NCBI RefSeq assembly: GCF_030406665.1
Contig: NZ_CP129121.1
Location: 2,418,001 to 2,482,000, forward strand
Origin: Halomonas halophila
Lineage (GTDB): Bacteria > Pseudomonadota > Gammaproteobacteria > Pseudomonadales > Halomonadaceae
Direction: 5' to 3'
Length of the DNA stretch: 64,000 nt
A program made the translations under genes and the position numbers. Of this stretch, positions 25,708 to 35,303 are shown piece after piece. Within the stretch, counting starts at the first letter, position 1. Each line of letters starts with the position of its first letter. Below the pieces are notes generated by a model. The model had not been told where the DNA came from and made no database searches. It worked only from the letters and a program-made list of their open reading frames with translations.

Positions 25708-28062
25708 TCAAGCCTCCGTGGCAGTCACATCGGTAGGGGCGTTGAGGTTGACCGCCGAGGCCGTGAGGTCGGTCACCGACTTCAGGTCCACGGCCAACGC
25801 GTTGACGTCGGTCGGCGGGTTGAGCAAACGCACACGGTGGCGAACGGCCTGCCAGCTCGCCAGGCCATCACGGCGTGCGCGGACCTCGGCGAGCAGAAAG
25901 ACGGTCCCGGCCGGGGGTGGCGTCACGGTCAGGTCGATTTCGTAGCTGGTGGCGGTGCCGACGTCCTCGACGTGGAAGCTGGTCAGGCCCCCCTGGGAGT
26001 CCTCGCCCAGCAGTTCCACCTCGAAGGTGGCACCGTCCTCGGGGGTCACATGGCCGTCGTCCCAGGCGTTGACCACCGCCGTCTCGCTGAGCCGGTCGCG
26101 ACCCGCCCAGGCGAGCATCGCCGGGAACGCCTGCACGGCGTCCGGGTCAGGCCACAGCACGCCGTCGAAGGTGACGTTGGCCGGCCGGTAGGGCCGATGC
26201 AGCCGGCCGCTCATGGTCGCGCTGACGTCGGCGGCGTCGGCGATCGCCAGGCGGCCGTTGGTGGTGCGGGTTAGAAGACGAACGGCGGCGGTCTCGCTGA
26301 GCGTGCGCTCGATGCCGGTCGAGCTCAGCACGCCGGCGTGCAACCCCCACACTGGCGTGCCGGCGGGCCACTGCTGGGGCACCGTGTCGAGCATGCCGCG
26401 CTGCACGGTGTAGCCGCTGCCGTCGACGGTGGTGATCAGGCCCAGCTCGCCGGTCGGGTCGACCGGGCCGATCCACACCAGGGTGCCCTCCACCAGGTGT
26501 TCGCCGTGAGCCAGGCTGTCGAGGCTGAGGATGACGGACGCCACTTCGCGGGGCAGCTCGGCCGGCAGCAGCCCATGGGCCGCCGGCTGGGCGCTGCCGC
26601 GGCGGGTCCATTGCAGAGTTCCGGTGGTGCCGGGCAGCTGGGTCATGACGTCATAGCCGTGGATGCCAATTGCCGCGTGGGTGCCGAACACCAAGTCGTA
26701 GTCCGAAGTGTCGGCCACCGCCTCGGCGGTGGCCTCACCCACCTGCTGCACTAAGGCGAAGTACGGCGCCGAGGTGATGTACTCATCGGTCAGTGGCAGC
26801 GGGTCGATGGCCGGATTGACCCAGGCCGAACCGTCGGACTCGACATAGCTCTGCTGGGGCATGCCGAAGACGTCCTCGAGCAGCGACAGCGTGATGGTGC
26901 TGTCGCCAGGTTTGCCGTAGTCGACGCCGCTGACACGCATGGGAATCTCATCAAAGCCATAGATCGGCCACTCCAGGACGATGACGTCACCGGGGAGGAT
27001 CTTCCAGGCCTCACGGTTGACCTCGAGCTCGGCGCTGGCCAGGGCCGAGGAGGCGGCGAGCAGGTCGCGGGTGGCCACCCTCAGCGCCAGATTCGCGGTG
27101 CGGATGCCGGGGTAGTCACGTGTCTCGCTGACCATGGTGCCGCCCTGGAGGGCGATGTTGGCGGTGTCGTGGACGGTGACGGTTTCGCGCTTCTCGTTGG
27201 CGGGATTGGTCCACTTGACGGTGATCTCGTTGAGGGTCTCGCCCCAGCCCTTGCGATCGAACGCCCGTAGGGTGGCGTTGTGGGGGCCGAACACCGGCAG
27301 GGTCTCGACGGCGTAGTCGTCTCGCACCAGCTTGAGGCGGAAGCGCCCGGTGAACGGGTCCAGCGCCAGCGAGGCCTCGATATGGTCGAGAATCGAGCCG
27401 ATGAACTCCTCGATGCTTTCCTGCCGATGCCAGAGGAGCGCCAGGCCAAAGCCTTCGGACGCCAAGGTAGCGGCGGCATCGATGAACGACGCATCGTCGA
27501 TATTGGCCGCCGGGCCCGCCATGCCCCAGGTGGTGTTCGTGAGGCACTCGTAGATGATGGCCGCCGGATTGGCGAGTCGCATGCCGTCGACGAGAATCAC
27601 GGGGTCGAAGGGGCAGCCCTCGGGCGCGCGGCGGATCTTGGCCCAGAGCGCCTTGATGACTGCGGTGTTGGAGCCGATGTTGGCCCCGGCTCGCCCGGAG
27701 ACGCTGCCGCCGTGGAGGAACAGCGAGACGATACCGCGGTAACCCGGCAGGCGATTGGCGTCGCCCTTGCTGGAGGCGCCGTTACGCTGGAGACTGGCGG
27801 CCAGTGCCGAACTAGCCAACTGGCCAGCGCCCCCGAGCATGACGTCGATCGCACCCTGGAAACCGCCCTCAGTCTTCTCGCCGCCGAACAGATCAGGCCG
27901 GTCGATCTCTACCGTCTGGTTGGCGGTGATGGTCTGACTCAGCAGGGTCTTCTCGCCATACTTGAGCTCGAGCAGCTCCGCCGGCCCGTGGCATACGCCA
28001 AGCTGCTCCGAGACGTAGAACGCCGTGACCGGCATCTGCGGATCACCGCCCTTACTCCCCAT
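25708..28062 (-). CDS. Tail tip / host-specificity protein (J-like)
   Basis: A 784-residue protein with the organisation of phage tail tip proteins (Phage-tail_3 type): an N-terminal part with DPVILVDGMRLANPAAIIYECLT, a central hub domain, and C-terminal fibronectin-like modules. It is the largest distal tail protein and sits directly before the tail fibre gene. In siphophages this protein closes the tube and contacts the receptor. The start has GGAG 7 nt upstream and overlaps the small upstream gene by 11 bp. Confidence 0.82.
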   Translation of the reverse strand: MGSKGGDPQMPVTAFYVSEQLGVCHGPAELLELKYGEKTLLSQTITANQTVEIDRPDLFGGEKTEGGFQGAIDVMLGGAGQLASSALAASLQRNGASSKGDANRLPGYRGIVSLFLHGGSVSGRAGANIGSNTAVIKALWAKIRRAPEGCPFDPVILVDGMRLANPAAIIYECLTNTTWGMAGPAANIDDASFIDAAATLASEGFGLALLWHRQESIEEFIGSILDHIEASLALDPFTGRFRLKLVRDDYAVETLPVFGPHNATLRAFDRKGWGETLNEITVKWTNPANEKRETVTVHDTANIALQGGTMVSETRDYPGIRTANLALRVATRDLLAASSALASAELEVNREAWKILPGDVIVLEWPIYGFDEIPMRVSGVDYGKPGDSTITLSLLEDVFGMPQQSYVESDGSAWVNPAIDPLPLTDEYITSAPYFALVQQVGEATAEAVADTSDYDLVFGTHAAIGIHGYDVMTQLPGTTGTLQWTRRGSAQPAAHGLLPAELPREVASVILSLDSLAHGEHLVEGTLVWIGPVDPTGELGLITTVDGSGYTVQRGMLDTVPQQWPAGTPVWGLHAGVLSSTGIERTLSETAAVRLLTRTTNGRLAIADAADVSATMSGRLHRPYRPANVTFDGVLWPDPDAVQAFPAMLAWAGRDRLSETAVVNAWDDGHVTPEDGATFEVELLGEDSQGGLTSFHVEDVGTATSYEIDLTVTPPPAGTVFLLAEVRARRDGLASWQAVRHRVRLLNPPTDVNALAVDLKSVTDLTASAVNLNAPTDVTATEA

Positions 28063-28246
28063 CGTTCATCTCCTTGCGCTTGGCATCGACGATCTGGCGG
28101 GCCCGCAGGTCGCCGGAGGCGATGAAGGCCTCGGCGTCGATACCTTCTTTCAAGAAGCGCCTGAAATCGAGTCCGTGCTGCTCGAACCAGCGCTTGGCCC
28201 CGCGGGCACAGTGGTGGCGCCGGATGTCGTCGATGGTGATCCTCAT
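28052..28246 (-). CDS. Small conserved tail-region protein
   Basis: A 64-residue soluble protein (IDDIRRHHCARGAKRWFEQHGLDFRRFL). It sits between the tail-tip gene and a small membrane protein gene, with overlaps on both sides. Its pattern is that of small proteins found in D3112-like tail operons. No function can be assigned. Confidence 0.7.
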   Translation of the reverse strand: MRITIDDIRRHHCARGAKRWFEQHGLDFRRFLKEGIDAEAFIASGDLRARQIVDAKRKEMNDGE

Positions 28247-28470
28247 GCATCCACCTCGTAGTCCTGCTTACTGACGTCGCCGTAGTAAAGGACGTTCGGC
28301 GAGGTGACCCACATCTCACCGAACACCACCGGCACCGGCTTGCCGGCCTCGGCGGAGGGCTCGCGCAGGTCCTGGCTCTGACGGCTTGTCGAACGATCGG
28401 GCCGCGGTGTCAGCATATAGCTGACGACGCTGAGCACGACGGCGATAGCGAGCTGAATCCAGAAACCCAT
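28243..28470 (-). CDS. Small membrane-anchored tail-assembly protein
   Basis: A 75-residue protein with one N-terminal hydrophobic segment (residues 4-20) and a polar C-terminus ending in VPVVFGEMWVTSPNVLYYGDVS. The GxxWVTSPNxLYYGD segment resembles the start of tail-tip proteins. It overlaps the next gene by ATGA. Possibly a tail tip accessory protein; not certain. Confidence 0.65.
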   Translation of the reverse strand: MGFWIQLAIAVVLSVVSYMLTPRPDRSTSRQSQDLREPSAEAGKPVPVVFGEMWVTSPNVLYYGDVSKQDYEVDA

Positions 28471-28482
28471 ACGGTGACATCC

Positions 28483-29328
28483 TCAGTTGTAAATGGCCGT
28501 GGTGCCGTGGGGAGATTCGGTGGGGATGTACGGCATCCCCCCGAAGTTGGGGGCGTTGCCGAACACGCCGTCGCAGTCCGTCAGGGTGTGGCGGCAGCCC
28601 TTGGCCAGTTCGGCGGCCATGCCCGCCTCGAGCCGGCGAATGCCGCCGGCCAGCGTCAGCGTCGTGGTGCCGAACTGGGTGTCCTGGTCGATGCGCAGGA
28701 TCGTTCGCCGCTCCACCGGCTGACCCACCGGCGACCAGCTGAACATGCCGCCGCGGTACTGATCGGCGATCAGCCCCGGCACGGTGACGGTGCGGGCGTC
28801 GAACGCCGAGACGCTGGTGGCCACGCTGTGCACGACCCGGTTGACGCCGCAGGCGGTGCCGTAGAGCACGTGGGGGCACATGTACTGCCAGTGACGGCGC
28901 AGGCCGACCCGGCGCAGCGAGGTCACCGCCGGCTCGCACTTGAGGGTGGTCAGGTAGCCGCTGCGCGCGCCGGACAGCACCCGCCCCACCCAGATCGCCG
29001 TGGGGATGGTCAGCGCACTGCCGTCCCAGTGGCCGCGCAGGATCGTTAGGCCGACGACGTCAGACGGCGGGTAGTCGCGGAACAGGCGCGAGATCTCGCA
29101 GGCCTCGTCGATCTCGACCTCGAGCTGGGATTCGTCCAGCGAGTTGGAGGCGTTGATCGGGTTGCGATCGAGGCCATCCACCGGCTGATAGATCACGCCG
29201 TCGTGGGTGATCGCGAAGCCGGCATCGGTGTAGGCCAGCACGGTGCCGGCACCCGGGCCGTAGGCGAAGCGGTAGAGCTCGATAGGCTCGCCCTGGGCGG
29301 CGCTGGCTTCCTGGGTATCGGTGGTCAT
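28483..29328 (-). CDS. DUF2163/BR0599-like distal tail protein
   Basis: A 281-residue protein of the family found upstream of tail tip genes in gene-transfer agents and Mu-like siphophages. Visible marks are the N-terminal ELYRFAYG...YTDAG segment and cysteine-containing C-terminal motifs (CPHVLYGTACGV, GCRHTLTDCDGVFGN), typical of the cysteine-rich hub domain. The start at 29328 overlaps the previous stop as ATGA; the longer frame to 29580 lies inside that gene. Confidence 0.78.
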   Translation of the reverse strand: MTTDTQEASAAQGEPIELYRFAYGPGAGTVLAYTDAGFAITHDGVIYQPVDGLDRNPINASNSLDESQLEVEIDEACEISRLFRDYPPSDVVGLTILRGHWDGSALTIPTAIWVGRVLSGARSGYLTTLKCEPAVTSLRRVGLRRHWQYMCPHVLYGTACGVNRVVHSVATSVSAFDARTVTVPGLIADQYRGGMFSWSPVGQPVERRTILRIDQDTQFGTTTLTLAGGIRRLEAGMAAELAKGCRHTLTDCDGVFGNAPNFGGMPYIPTESPHGTTAIYN

Positions 29329-31016
29329 AGATCCCCCTCCTCGACGTCCTCGAGCACCTGAAACGCCAGGGTGATCTCCGCCACCTCGCTGGTGACCCAC
29401 TGCACGGTCATCTGATCGCTGCCGAAGCGGCAACGCGGCATCCAGTGTATGGCGACGATCTCGTGGGCCTCGATGTTGCGCGGCCAGGGCGCATCCACCA
29501 CCAGCACGGGATCCTCGTTGTTGAAGCCGCCAGCGACGACATGGCGATACAGCTGGGTGCCGTCGGTCAGCCGCACGCACACGTTGCGGTAGACTCGCTC
29601 AGTGGTCATCCGCGAGGCGTCATCCGGGGTGCGAATAGGTAGCTGGGTGGTGCCGTCGATGAACAATGCCCCCTCGCGGAGCTCGAGGTCGGCGTCCCAG
29701 GTGGGCACGAATAGCTCGCCGCGCTGCCCCTTGGCACGCAGGAAAGTGTCGCGCAGCTCGGCGACGTCGGCACGGCTGGCCAGCGTGAAGGTGAACCGCC
29801 GGACGTCCTTGGGGGCATCATGGGGCGTGCGGTAGTCGAAGGCGCCGCGGTCGGCGTCCAGCCAATCGAATGCCCAGGCCGGCTGCAGCCCAGGCGACTC
29901 CCGCCAGTTGGGGTGGCGGGTCAGCACCTCCAGCCCGCGCCAGATTGTCGTCGCCGCCGGTACCTGGAGTGCCGACGCGATGTGCATCTCGCGGAAGTCG
30001 GCGGACAGCTGCCCCACCTGGGCCGTCCGGCGCTGCCCACGGAGCTGGGGTTCGGCGTGGACGATCAGCCCGCGGTAGGCGCGCGTGCCCACAGGGAAGC
30101 ACTCGGCGACCGGGCTGTTGAGGGTGACGAGATCCCCGTTGAGGGCCTGCACCTCGAGGGCCTGGCTGCGGTCGCCATGGCGCAGCACGATCAGGCCGCC
30201 GACCTCGAGATCCTCGATGGGCGCCTGCAGCAGCACCGATTGGCCGCCCGTAGGGACGCCGCTGGTGCCGACCCCGCGCGGCCAGTCGGCCATGGCATAG
30301 GTGCGGTTCTGCCAGGTGCTCAGCAGCCGGCGCATTTCCCTGTCGCGATCCCCGTCCGCCAGGATGTCGAAGGCGAACTCCCGACGCGGCCGGTGGCGCA
30401 GGGCGATGCGCTGCTCGGTGCCATCGAAGGCGGTCAGCACCTCGGTCTTGAAGCGATAGGTCTCCTTGACTCGCCCTTGCCAGTTGGGGGCCAGGGTCCA
30501 CTCGATGAGGCGCGTGCCGACGACCGCCCAATGCGGATCACGCTCCTGGGTACTGAACACCAGGTCGTAGCGGGCATCGATCGTCGCCGGCCCCTCCGGC
30601 GTCACGGCCAGGGTGAAGACGGTGGATTCCAGCGGCCCGAAGGTAAACGGCAGCCCCGGGCCACTCAGGTTGATGCCGTCCCCGGCGGTGATGTCGAGCT
30701 GCTCGAGGGTGCGATCGGCATCGCGGTAGGCGCTCCAGACCTCCACCTCCCGGGATACCGACGAGGTCAGCCGCCCGACATCGACCAGTGCTGGCCGCAC
30801 ATGGATGGTCTCGTAGTAGTCGTCCAGGGTGGCATGCCCGGCGGTAGCGCCGATCGAGGCGCGCGGTTCCAGGGTGACGGGCAGGTTGTCGGTCGGGCCG
30901 GCCTGCCCGGGCGCCTCGGCGGCACGCACCTTGGGCACGGCATCCGGCGCCGTGGGGGCCAGCAGGGCCACCCCCAGCCCCAGGAAATCGACGTCCGCCG
31001 CGATCACATGCGCCAT
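29325..31016 (-). CDS. Virion structural protein of the tail tip region
   Basis: A 563-residue protein encoded between two virion genes and the DUF2163 gene. The C-terminal third (RRFTFTLASRADVAELRDTFLRAKGQRGELFVPTW) looks like a distal tail domain. The size and place match a conserved structural protein of DMS3/D3112-like phages. I cannot name a precise function. Confidence 0.65.
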   Translation of the reverse strand: MAHVIAADVDFLGLGVALLAPTAPDAVPKVRAAEAPGQAGPTDNLPVTLEPRASIGATAGHATLDDYYETIHVRPALVDVGRLTSSVSREVEVWSAYRDADRTLEQLDITAGDGINLSGPGLPFTFGPLESTVFTLAVTPEGPATIDARYDLVFSTQERDPHWAVVGTRLIEWTLAPNWQGRVKETYRFKTEVLTAFDGTEQRIALRHRPRREFAFDILADGDRDREMRRLLSTWQNRTYAMADWPRGVGTSGVPTGGQSVLLQAPIEDLEVGGLIVLRHGDRSQALEVQALNGDLVTLNSPVAECFPVGTRAYRGLIVHAEPQLRGQRRTAQVGQLSADFREMHIASALQVPAATTIWRGLEVLTRHPNWRESPGLQPAWAFDWLDADRGAFDYRTPHDAPKDVRRFTFTLASRADVAELRDTFLRAKGQRGELFVPTWDADLELREGALFIDGTTQLPIRTPDDASRMTTERVYRNVCVRLTDGTQLYRHVVAGGFNNEDPVLVVDAPWPRNIEAHEIVAIHWMPRCRFGSDQMTVQWVTSEVAEITLAFQVLEDVEEGDL

Positions 31017-31018
31017 GG

Positions 31019-31957
31019 CTACGCCTCCTGGAGCACGGCGATGCCGAGATCCGCGGTACCGAAGTCATCGGTGGCATCGGCCTTGCGGCACAGGGGGAAG
31101 ATCTTCCAGGTCAGCCCGGCATAGGTGTAGGCCTGCTCGGGGTCGAGATTGGCCACATTGACCATCCGCAGGCCCGGCACATGACCGATCGGCGTCCAGG
31201 TGTCGTTGCGCAGCATGTCGGCGAACAGGGTGATCGGTACCAGCGCCGCCTCTCCCGAGAGCGGCATCACACCTGGGTCACGGACGCGCTCGGCATAGTC
31301 GTCTCGGTAGCCACCTCCTGCCCGGGGGTGGGTGGCGTCGTAGTCGTGGCCGCCGGAGGTGTAGGTACTGGCGCTAGCGAACAGCGCCCGAGGGCGGTCG
31401 CCGTGCACCCCGTCGAGCAACACCCCGCCCGTCTTGCCGAGCTCGTTGTTGATGGCGCCGTAACTGGAGACAAATGAAAACAGCAGCCGGTTACTGGCAT
31501 TGGTATACGTGGCGGGGGTGCTGGTGGTTCGGTGTGACCAATTGATCGCCGAGCACACCGCACCACCTGCCCAGGTGCCATACTTGGCCAGGTAGCCGAC
31601 GAAGGCGTGGCGGTAGACCCCAGGCTCGGTCAGCACGGTGATCAGCAGCCAGGGTTCAGTGGTGTTGCCACCGTAGAGCCAGGCCAGCGAGGTGGAGCTG
31701 ATATGGCTCATGGCCGCCGCGACCTGGTTGGTGGCGTCGTTAGGATCTCGCATATCGATGTAGATCCACTGGCCGTTGTCGGCCGCCCCATAGCCCGCCG
31801 CCTCGTAGAGGTCGAACTCGGTGCCGCTAGCGATCGGTGTCAACGTCAGCACACCACCGGAATAGCTGGAGCCCCAGCCGAGTTGGCCAGAGGCGAAGCT
31901 GTCGATCTGCGACAGCAGCTCGTCGATGTCGACAGGGGCGAAACTGGTATAGGCCAT
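31019..31957 (-). CDS. Virion structural protein, paralogue of the next gene
   Basis: A 312-residue protein rich in aromatic residues and Gly, with no signal peptide or membrane segment. Its N-terminal layout (helical start, then a W-G-containing turn) parallels the neighbouring 326-residue protein, and both hold a WI/WF-containing beta-rich core. They probably arose by duplication. Place between tape measure and tail-tip genes indicates a tail structural role. Confidence 0.6.
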   Translation of the reverse strand: MAYTSFAPVDIDELLSQIDSFASGQLGWGSSYSGGVLTLTPIASGTEFDLYEAAGYGAADNGQWIYIDMRDPNDATNQVAAAMSHISSTSLAWLYGGNTTEPWLLITVLTEPGVYRHAFVGYLAKYGTWAGGAVCSAINWSHRTTSTPATYTNASNRLLFSFVSSYGAINNELGKTGGVLLDGVHGDRPRALFASASTYTSGGHDYDATHPRAGGGYRDDYAERVRDPGVMPLSGEAALVPITLFADMLRNDTWTPIGHVPGLRMVNVANLDPEQAYTYAGLTWKIFPLCRKADATDDFGTADLGIAVLQEA

Positions 31958-31965
31958 CGGTCACA

Positions 31966-32946
31966 TCACTCCAGGGCAAGCGCCCAATAGTCGGTGAAGC
32001 CGGTACGAAACAGGTTCTGGACGACCAGGTGATCCACCCCGCCGATGGTCAGCAGGTTCTCGGCGGCGTTGCCGAAGCCGGTGCAGTGGAAGACTCCCTC
32101 GAAGACCCCGAGAGTGCCCAGCAGACGCGAGCCGGTGGATACCAGGGTCGCCGGGTAGAGCATATGGTCCCCGCCGAACAGGGTGCGCTGGCCATAGACG
32201 AAGTCGACATCCTCGCCCGGCGACGCCCAGGGGAATACCCGGTAGCTGTCACGCGAATTGTTGAACATCACCCACTCGCCGGAGGGGCTCAGCACCCTCA
32301 GCAAGCCATCGTTTTGCGGATTGCCATCGTACTCCTCGTAGTCGAGGTTCGACTGCTGCGTATCGAAGCGTGAGATGTTGGGCATGCAGAAGTGCGTGTG
32401 CCCGGGGTTCTCGTCAGACCAGCGTTTGGCTTGCCGGGAGCAGCCGCTGGAGACCATCGGGTAGGGCCACTCCTGGGGGGTGGCGTAGGGCAGCAGGAAG
32501 CCTTGGTAGCAGGCCACAAAGGTGGTGGAAATCTTGACCACCACCACGAAGCGCCTGCCGTTTGCTACGAACCAGTATGGGCTCGTCTGATCGAACAGCG
32601 GGATATGCATGCGAGGCGCCGAGTTCACGTGCTCCCATGCGTACTCGGCAGAGGACACTATGCCTTGGGCCCCGGCGAACCAGATACCAAATAGGTCGGA
32701 GTCCGGATCGTGCTCCAGGCGCATGCCCACCAGGATGGTGTCGTTGCCGGCCGAGCCCGGGCCCTGCAGCAGGATGTCCGAGCCGGTGGAGCTGCCGGCG
32801 GTATCCGAGGTGTACGGTGGCGCGGCACCCCAGGCCCGGGTCCACTCCTGACCCGCGGCGACCAGGTCGGCGTTCGAGGTCAGGAACGTATACAGCTTGT
32901 TGTAGAGGTCGACGTGATCCACCGCCGTCCCGATCTCGACTGCCAT
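31966..32946 (-). CDS. Virion structural protein downstream of the tape measure
   Basis: A 326-residue protein directly coupled to the tape measure gene (stop and start share bases at 32946). The N-terminus is a short helical segment (LYNKLYTFLTSNADLV), followed by a beta-rich body with an aromatic YWFVANGRRF motif. Position suggests a distal tail component. No named family is recognised with confidence. Confidence 0.6.
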   Translation of the reverse strand: MAVEIGTAVDHVDLYNKLYTFLTSNADLVAAGQEWTRAWGAAPPYTSDTAGSSTGSDILLQGPGSAGNDTILVGMRLEHDPDSDLFGIWFAGAQGIVSSAEYAWEHVNSAPRMHIPLFDQTSPYWFVANGRRFVVVVKISTTFVACYQGFLLPYATPQEWPYPMVSSGCSRQAKRWSDENPGHTHFCMPNISRFDTQQSNLDYEEYDGNPQNDGLLRVLSPSGEWVMFNNSRDSYRVFPWASPGEDVDFVYGQRTLFGGDHMLYPATLVSTGSRLLGTLGVFEGVFHCTGFGNAAENLLTIGGVDHLVVQNLFRTGFTDYWALALE

Positions 32947-35303
32947 CAGCCTTTCCTTCCCAATGTGCGGTTGATCTTGCCGGAGTTGCGGCCGATCCAG
33001 TTGTAGAGGACCTTCTGCCCGGCGGGCGTAGCGAGCCCGCGGCTGACCATTTCCCCCGGATCGATGGTGTTGATGATGGTGGTGCCCTGGTCAGCGCCGC
33101 TGCCCCCGCCCTGGTTGTAGCGGTGGCGGGGATCGTCGGTGGTGAGGACCTCTTCGCCTTTGCGGAAAACGGCCGGGACCTCGTCACGGGCCAGGCCGGC
33201 GACGCCGTAGGAGCCGCCGTCGATCACCCCGCCGCCGTGGTAGGTGCCCAGGTTGGCGTAGACCCCGCCACCTCCACCGCCACCACCCGCGACGGCGCCG
33301 ATGGCGCTGGAGATGAAGCCGCCTACACCGCCGCCGGAAGCGCCTTGCAGGGCGTTGAAGATGGTCTGCTGGATGATCATCTGCGCGATCTGGCGCAGAA
33401 AATCCGCCGCGAACTGGGCGAAGGCGTCGCCCAGGCTGTCGATGGCATCCTCGCCGCTGGCCAGGTCGGAGGCGAAGGTGCCGAAGGCGTCGGCGGCGCC
33501 GTAAGCGAATTCGTAGTTGATCTGGCGCGCGCTGACCAGGCCCTGATTGACGTCCTCGATACGCTGGCGCACCTGCGCGGCCGCCTCGTCCAGGCTGGCG
33601 GCGTACTCGGGGAACTGTTGCTTGAGCTGCTCGATCAGCTGCAGCTGTCGCTCCAGGCTGCGCGTCGGGTCGGCCTGATCGAGGATCCGCTGGAGATCCT
33701 CCTGGGCGCGCTGCTGGGCCTCCTGACGGGCTCGCTCGGCCTGGGCACGCTGCTCCTCGGCCTGGGTGAGCGTCTCGACCTCCCGGGCCTGCTGGACGAT
33801 CGAGGCGGCCAGCGCCTCGCCCTCGGCGCCCAGGCGGTCGACGTCGTCGGCCAGATCGCCGACGGTGAGGCGGTACTCCAGCACCGCGGCCTGGCCCTCG
33901 CCGAAGGTGGCGATCTGCTGCTGGAGGCCTTGGTCGAGGTTGAGCAGCGTGGTCAGGGCGCTTTCCATCGCCTTCTGGGCGGCGCTGGTCCCGCTGCCGC
34001 CGCCCAGATTGATCGGTGTGTTGGAGGAGCCCTCGCTGTCGTCTTCGGTGGACGCTGAGGATGCTCCCGGCGTATCGACACCCGGGCCACCATCGAACCG
34101 AGCCCAGTAGTCGGAGATCTGGCTCTGGAGGCGCTGCATCTCGGAGCGCAGTTCGTCGTCGTCCCAGTACTCGATCAGTCCGGTAGGCCCGAACAGGCGG
34201 ATCCGCTTGCCCTGACCCACGAGAGAACGGCTCGGGGTATCGAGCAGTTCCTGGATCTCCTGGACGCGGGCATTGAGGCGCGGCAGGTCGTCGGCCGCCA
34301 CCCCGTTCAGGCGGGCCGCGGCTTCCTCACCCAGCCACTCGGTGAACTGGACGCCGTTGCTGGTGGCCTGGGCCAAATAGCCCGCGAGGTCGGCCACCGC
34401 CGTGCCCAGCGTGACCATGCTGCTGGCGAACTGCGGATCGGTGACGATGTCGCGCAGCTCGTCGATGGCGTCGACGAAGCCCTGGGTTTCGCTGGGCCCG
34501 AAGGTCTGGATCAGGTCGTTGCGCAGCTGGGTCAGCGCCTGGCCCACGGTGCGCTGCATGTCCTGAAAGTCGCGCTCGATGCCGTCGGCGGTGCTGAGCA
34601 GTGCCCGGGTCACGGCCTCGCCGGTCAGGCGGCCCTCTTCGCCCAGCTTGCGCAGCTCGCCGATCGACACGCCCAGGCCGTCGGCCAGCGCACGGGCCAG
34701 GCGCGGGCTGTTCTCCAGCACCGAGTTGAGCTCTTCGCCACGCAGCGTGCCCGAGGCGATGCCCTGACTGAGCTGGAGGATGGAGGCCGCGGACTCGGAC
34801 GCACTGGCGCCGGAGACGATGAACGACTGGTTGATCGCCCGGGTCAGGGTGAGCAGGTCGTCGTTGGAGAGGTTGAGCTCCTCGGTGGCCCGCGCCAGCC
34901 GGGCGTAGAGGTTGACCGTCGCCTCGAGGCGCTGGCGGGTGTTGTTGGCCAGCTCGTAGGTGGCCTGTTGCACCTCGTTCAGTTCCTGCTGGCTGTCGGT
35001 GACCAGCCGGATCTGGCTCTCCAGGCTGGTGTAGGTATCGGTAGCCCGCACGAACTGGCGCAGCACCAGCCCGGCCCCGACCGCCGCGATGGCGCGGCGC
35101 AGGGTGCTGGCGGCATCCGACACGCCCTTGAGGCGCCGCTCGGTGCGGTCGGCTTCACTGCCCAGCCGGCGCATGCTGCGCTGGGAGCGATCGGCGCCCC
35201 CGGCCATCTGCTCGAGGTCGCGCTCGACGCCGCCGATCTGCCGCCGAGCCTGCTGGAGGTCGGCGCGCATGCGCAGGGCAAGTTCGAGGTTGCGGTCAGC
35301 CAT
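32946..35303 (-). CDS. Tail tape measure protein
   Basis: A 785-residue protein with an N-terminal coiled coil (LQQARRQIGGVERDLEQM), a tape-measure core (SIGELRKLGEEGRLTGEAVTRAL), a long Gln/Arg/Glu coiled coil (about residues 490-570), and a C-terminal Gly-rich hydrophobic part (GAVAGGGGGGGG). It sets tail length in siphophages; the gene length implies a tail of ordinary siphovirus size. It follows the frameshifted chaperone genes, as expected. Confidence 0.92.
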   Translation of the reverse strand: MADRNLELALRMRADLQQARRQIGGVERDLEQMAGGADRSQRSMRRLGSEADRTERRLKGVSDAASTLRRAIAAVGAGLVLRQFVRATDTYTSLESQIRLVTDSQQELNEVQQATYELANNTRQRLEATVNLYARLARATEELNLSNDDLLTLTRAINQSFIVSGASASESAASILQLSQGIASGTLRGEELNSVLENSPRLARALADGLGVSIGELRKLGEEGRLTGEAVTRALLSTADGIERDFQDMQRTVGQALTQLRNDLIQTFGPSETQGFVDAIDELRDIVTDPQFASSMVTLGTAVADLAGYLAQATSNGVQFTEWLGEEAAARLNGVAADDLPRLNARVQEIQELLDTPSRSLVGQGKRIRLFGPTGLIEYWDDDELRSEMQRLQSQISDYWARFDGGPGVDTPGASSASTEDDSEGSSNTPINLGGGSGTSAAQKAMESALTTLLNLDQGLQQQIATFGEGQAAVLEYRLTVGDLADDVDRLGAEGEALAASIVQQAREVETLTQAEEQRAQAERARQEAQQRAQEDLQRILDQADPTRSLERQLQLIEQLKQQFPEYAASLDEAAAQVRQRIEDVNQGLVSARQINYEFAYGAADAFGTFASDLASGEDAIDSLGDAFAQFAADFLRQIAQMIIQQTIFNALQGASGGGVGGFISSAIGAVAGGGGGGGGVYANLGTYHGGGVIDGGSYGVAGLARDEVPAVFRKGEEVLTTDDPRHRYNQGGGSGADQGTTIINTIDPGEMVSRGLATPAGQKVLYNWIGRNSGKINRTLGRKG

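Noticed and set aside
25706..25711. TTG start of the tail fibre gene at 25711
   Set aside because: The ATG at 25705 has GGAGG at a normal 7-nt spacing; the TTG overlaps the previous stop region with poorer spacing.
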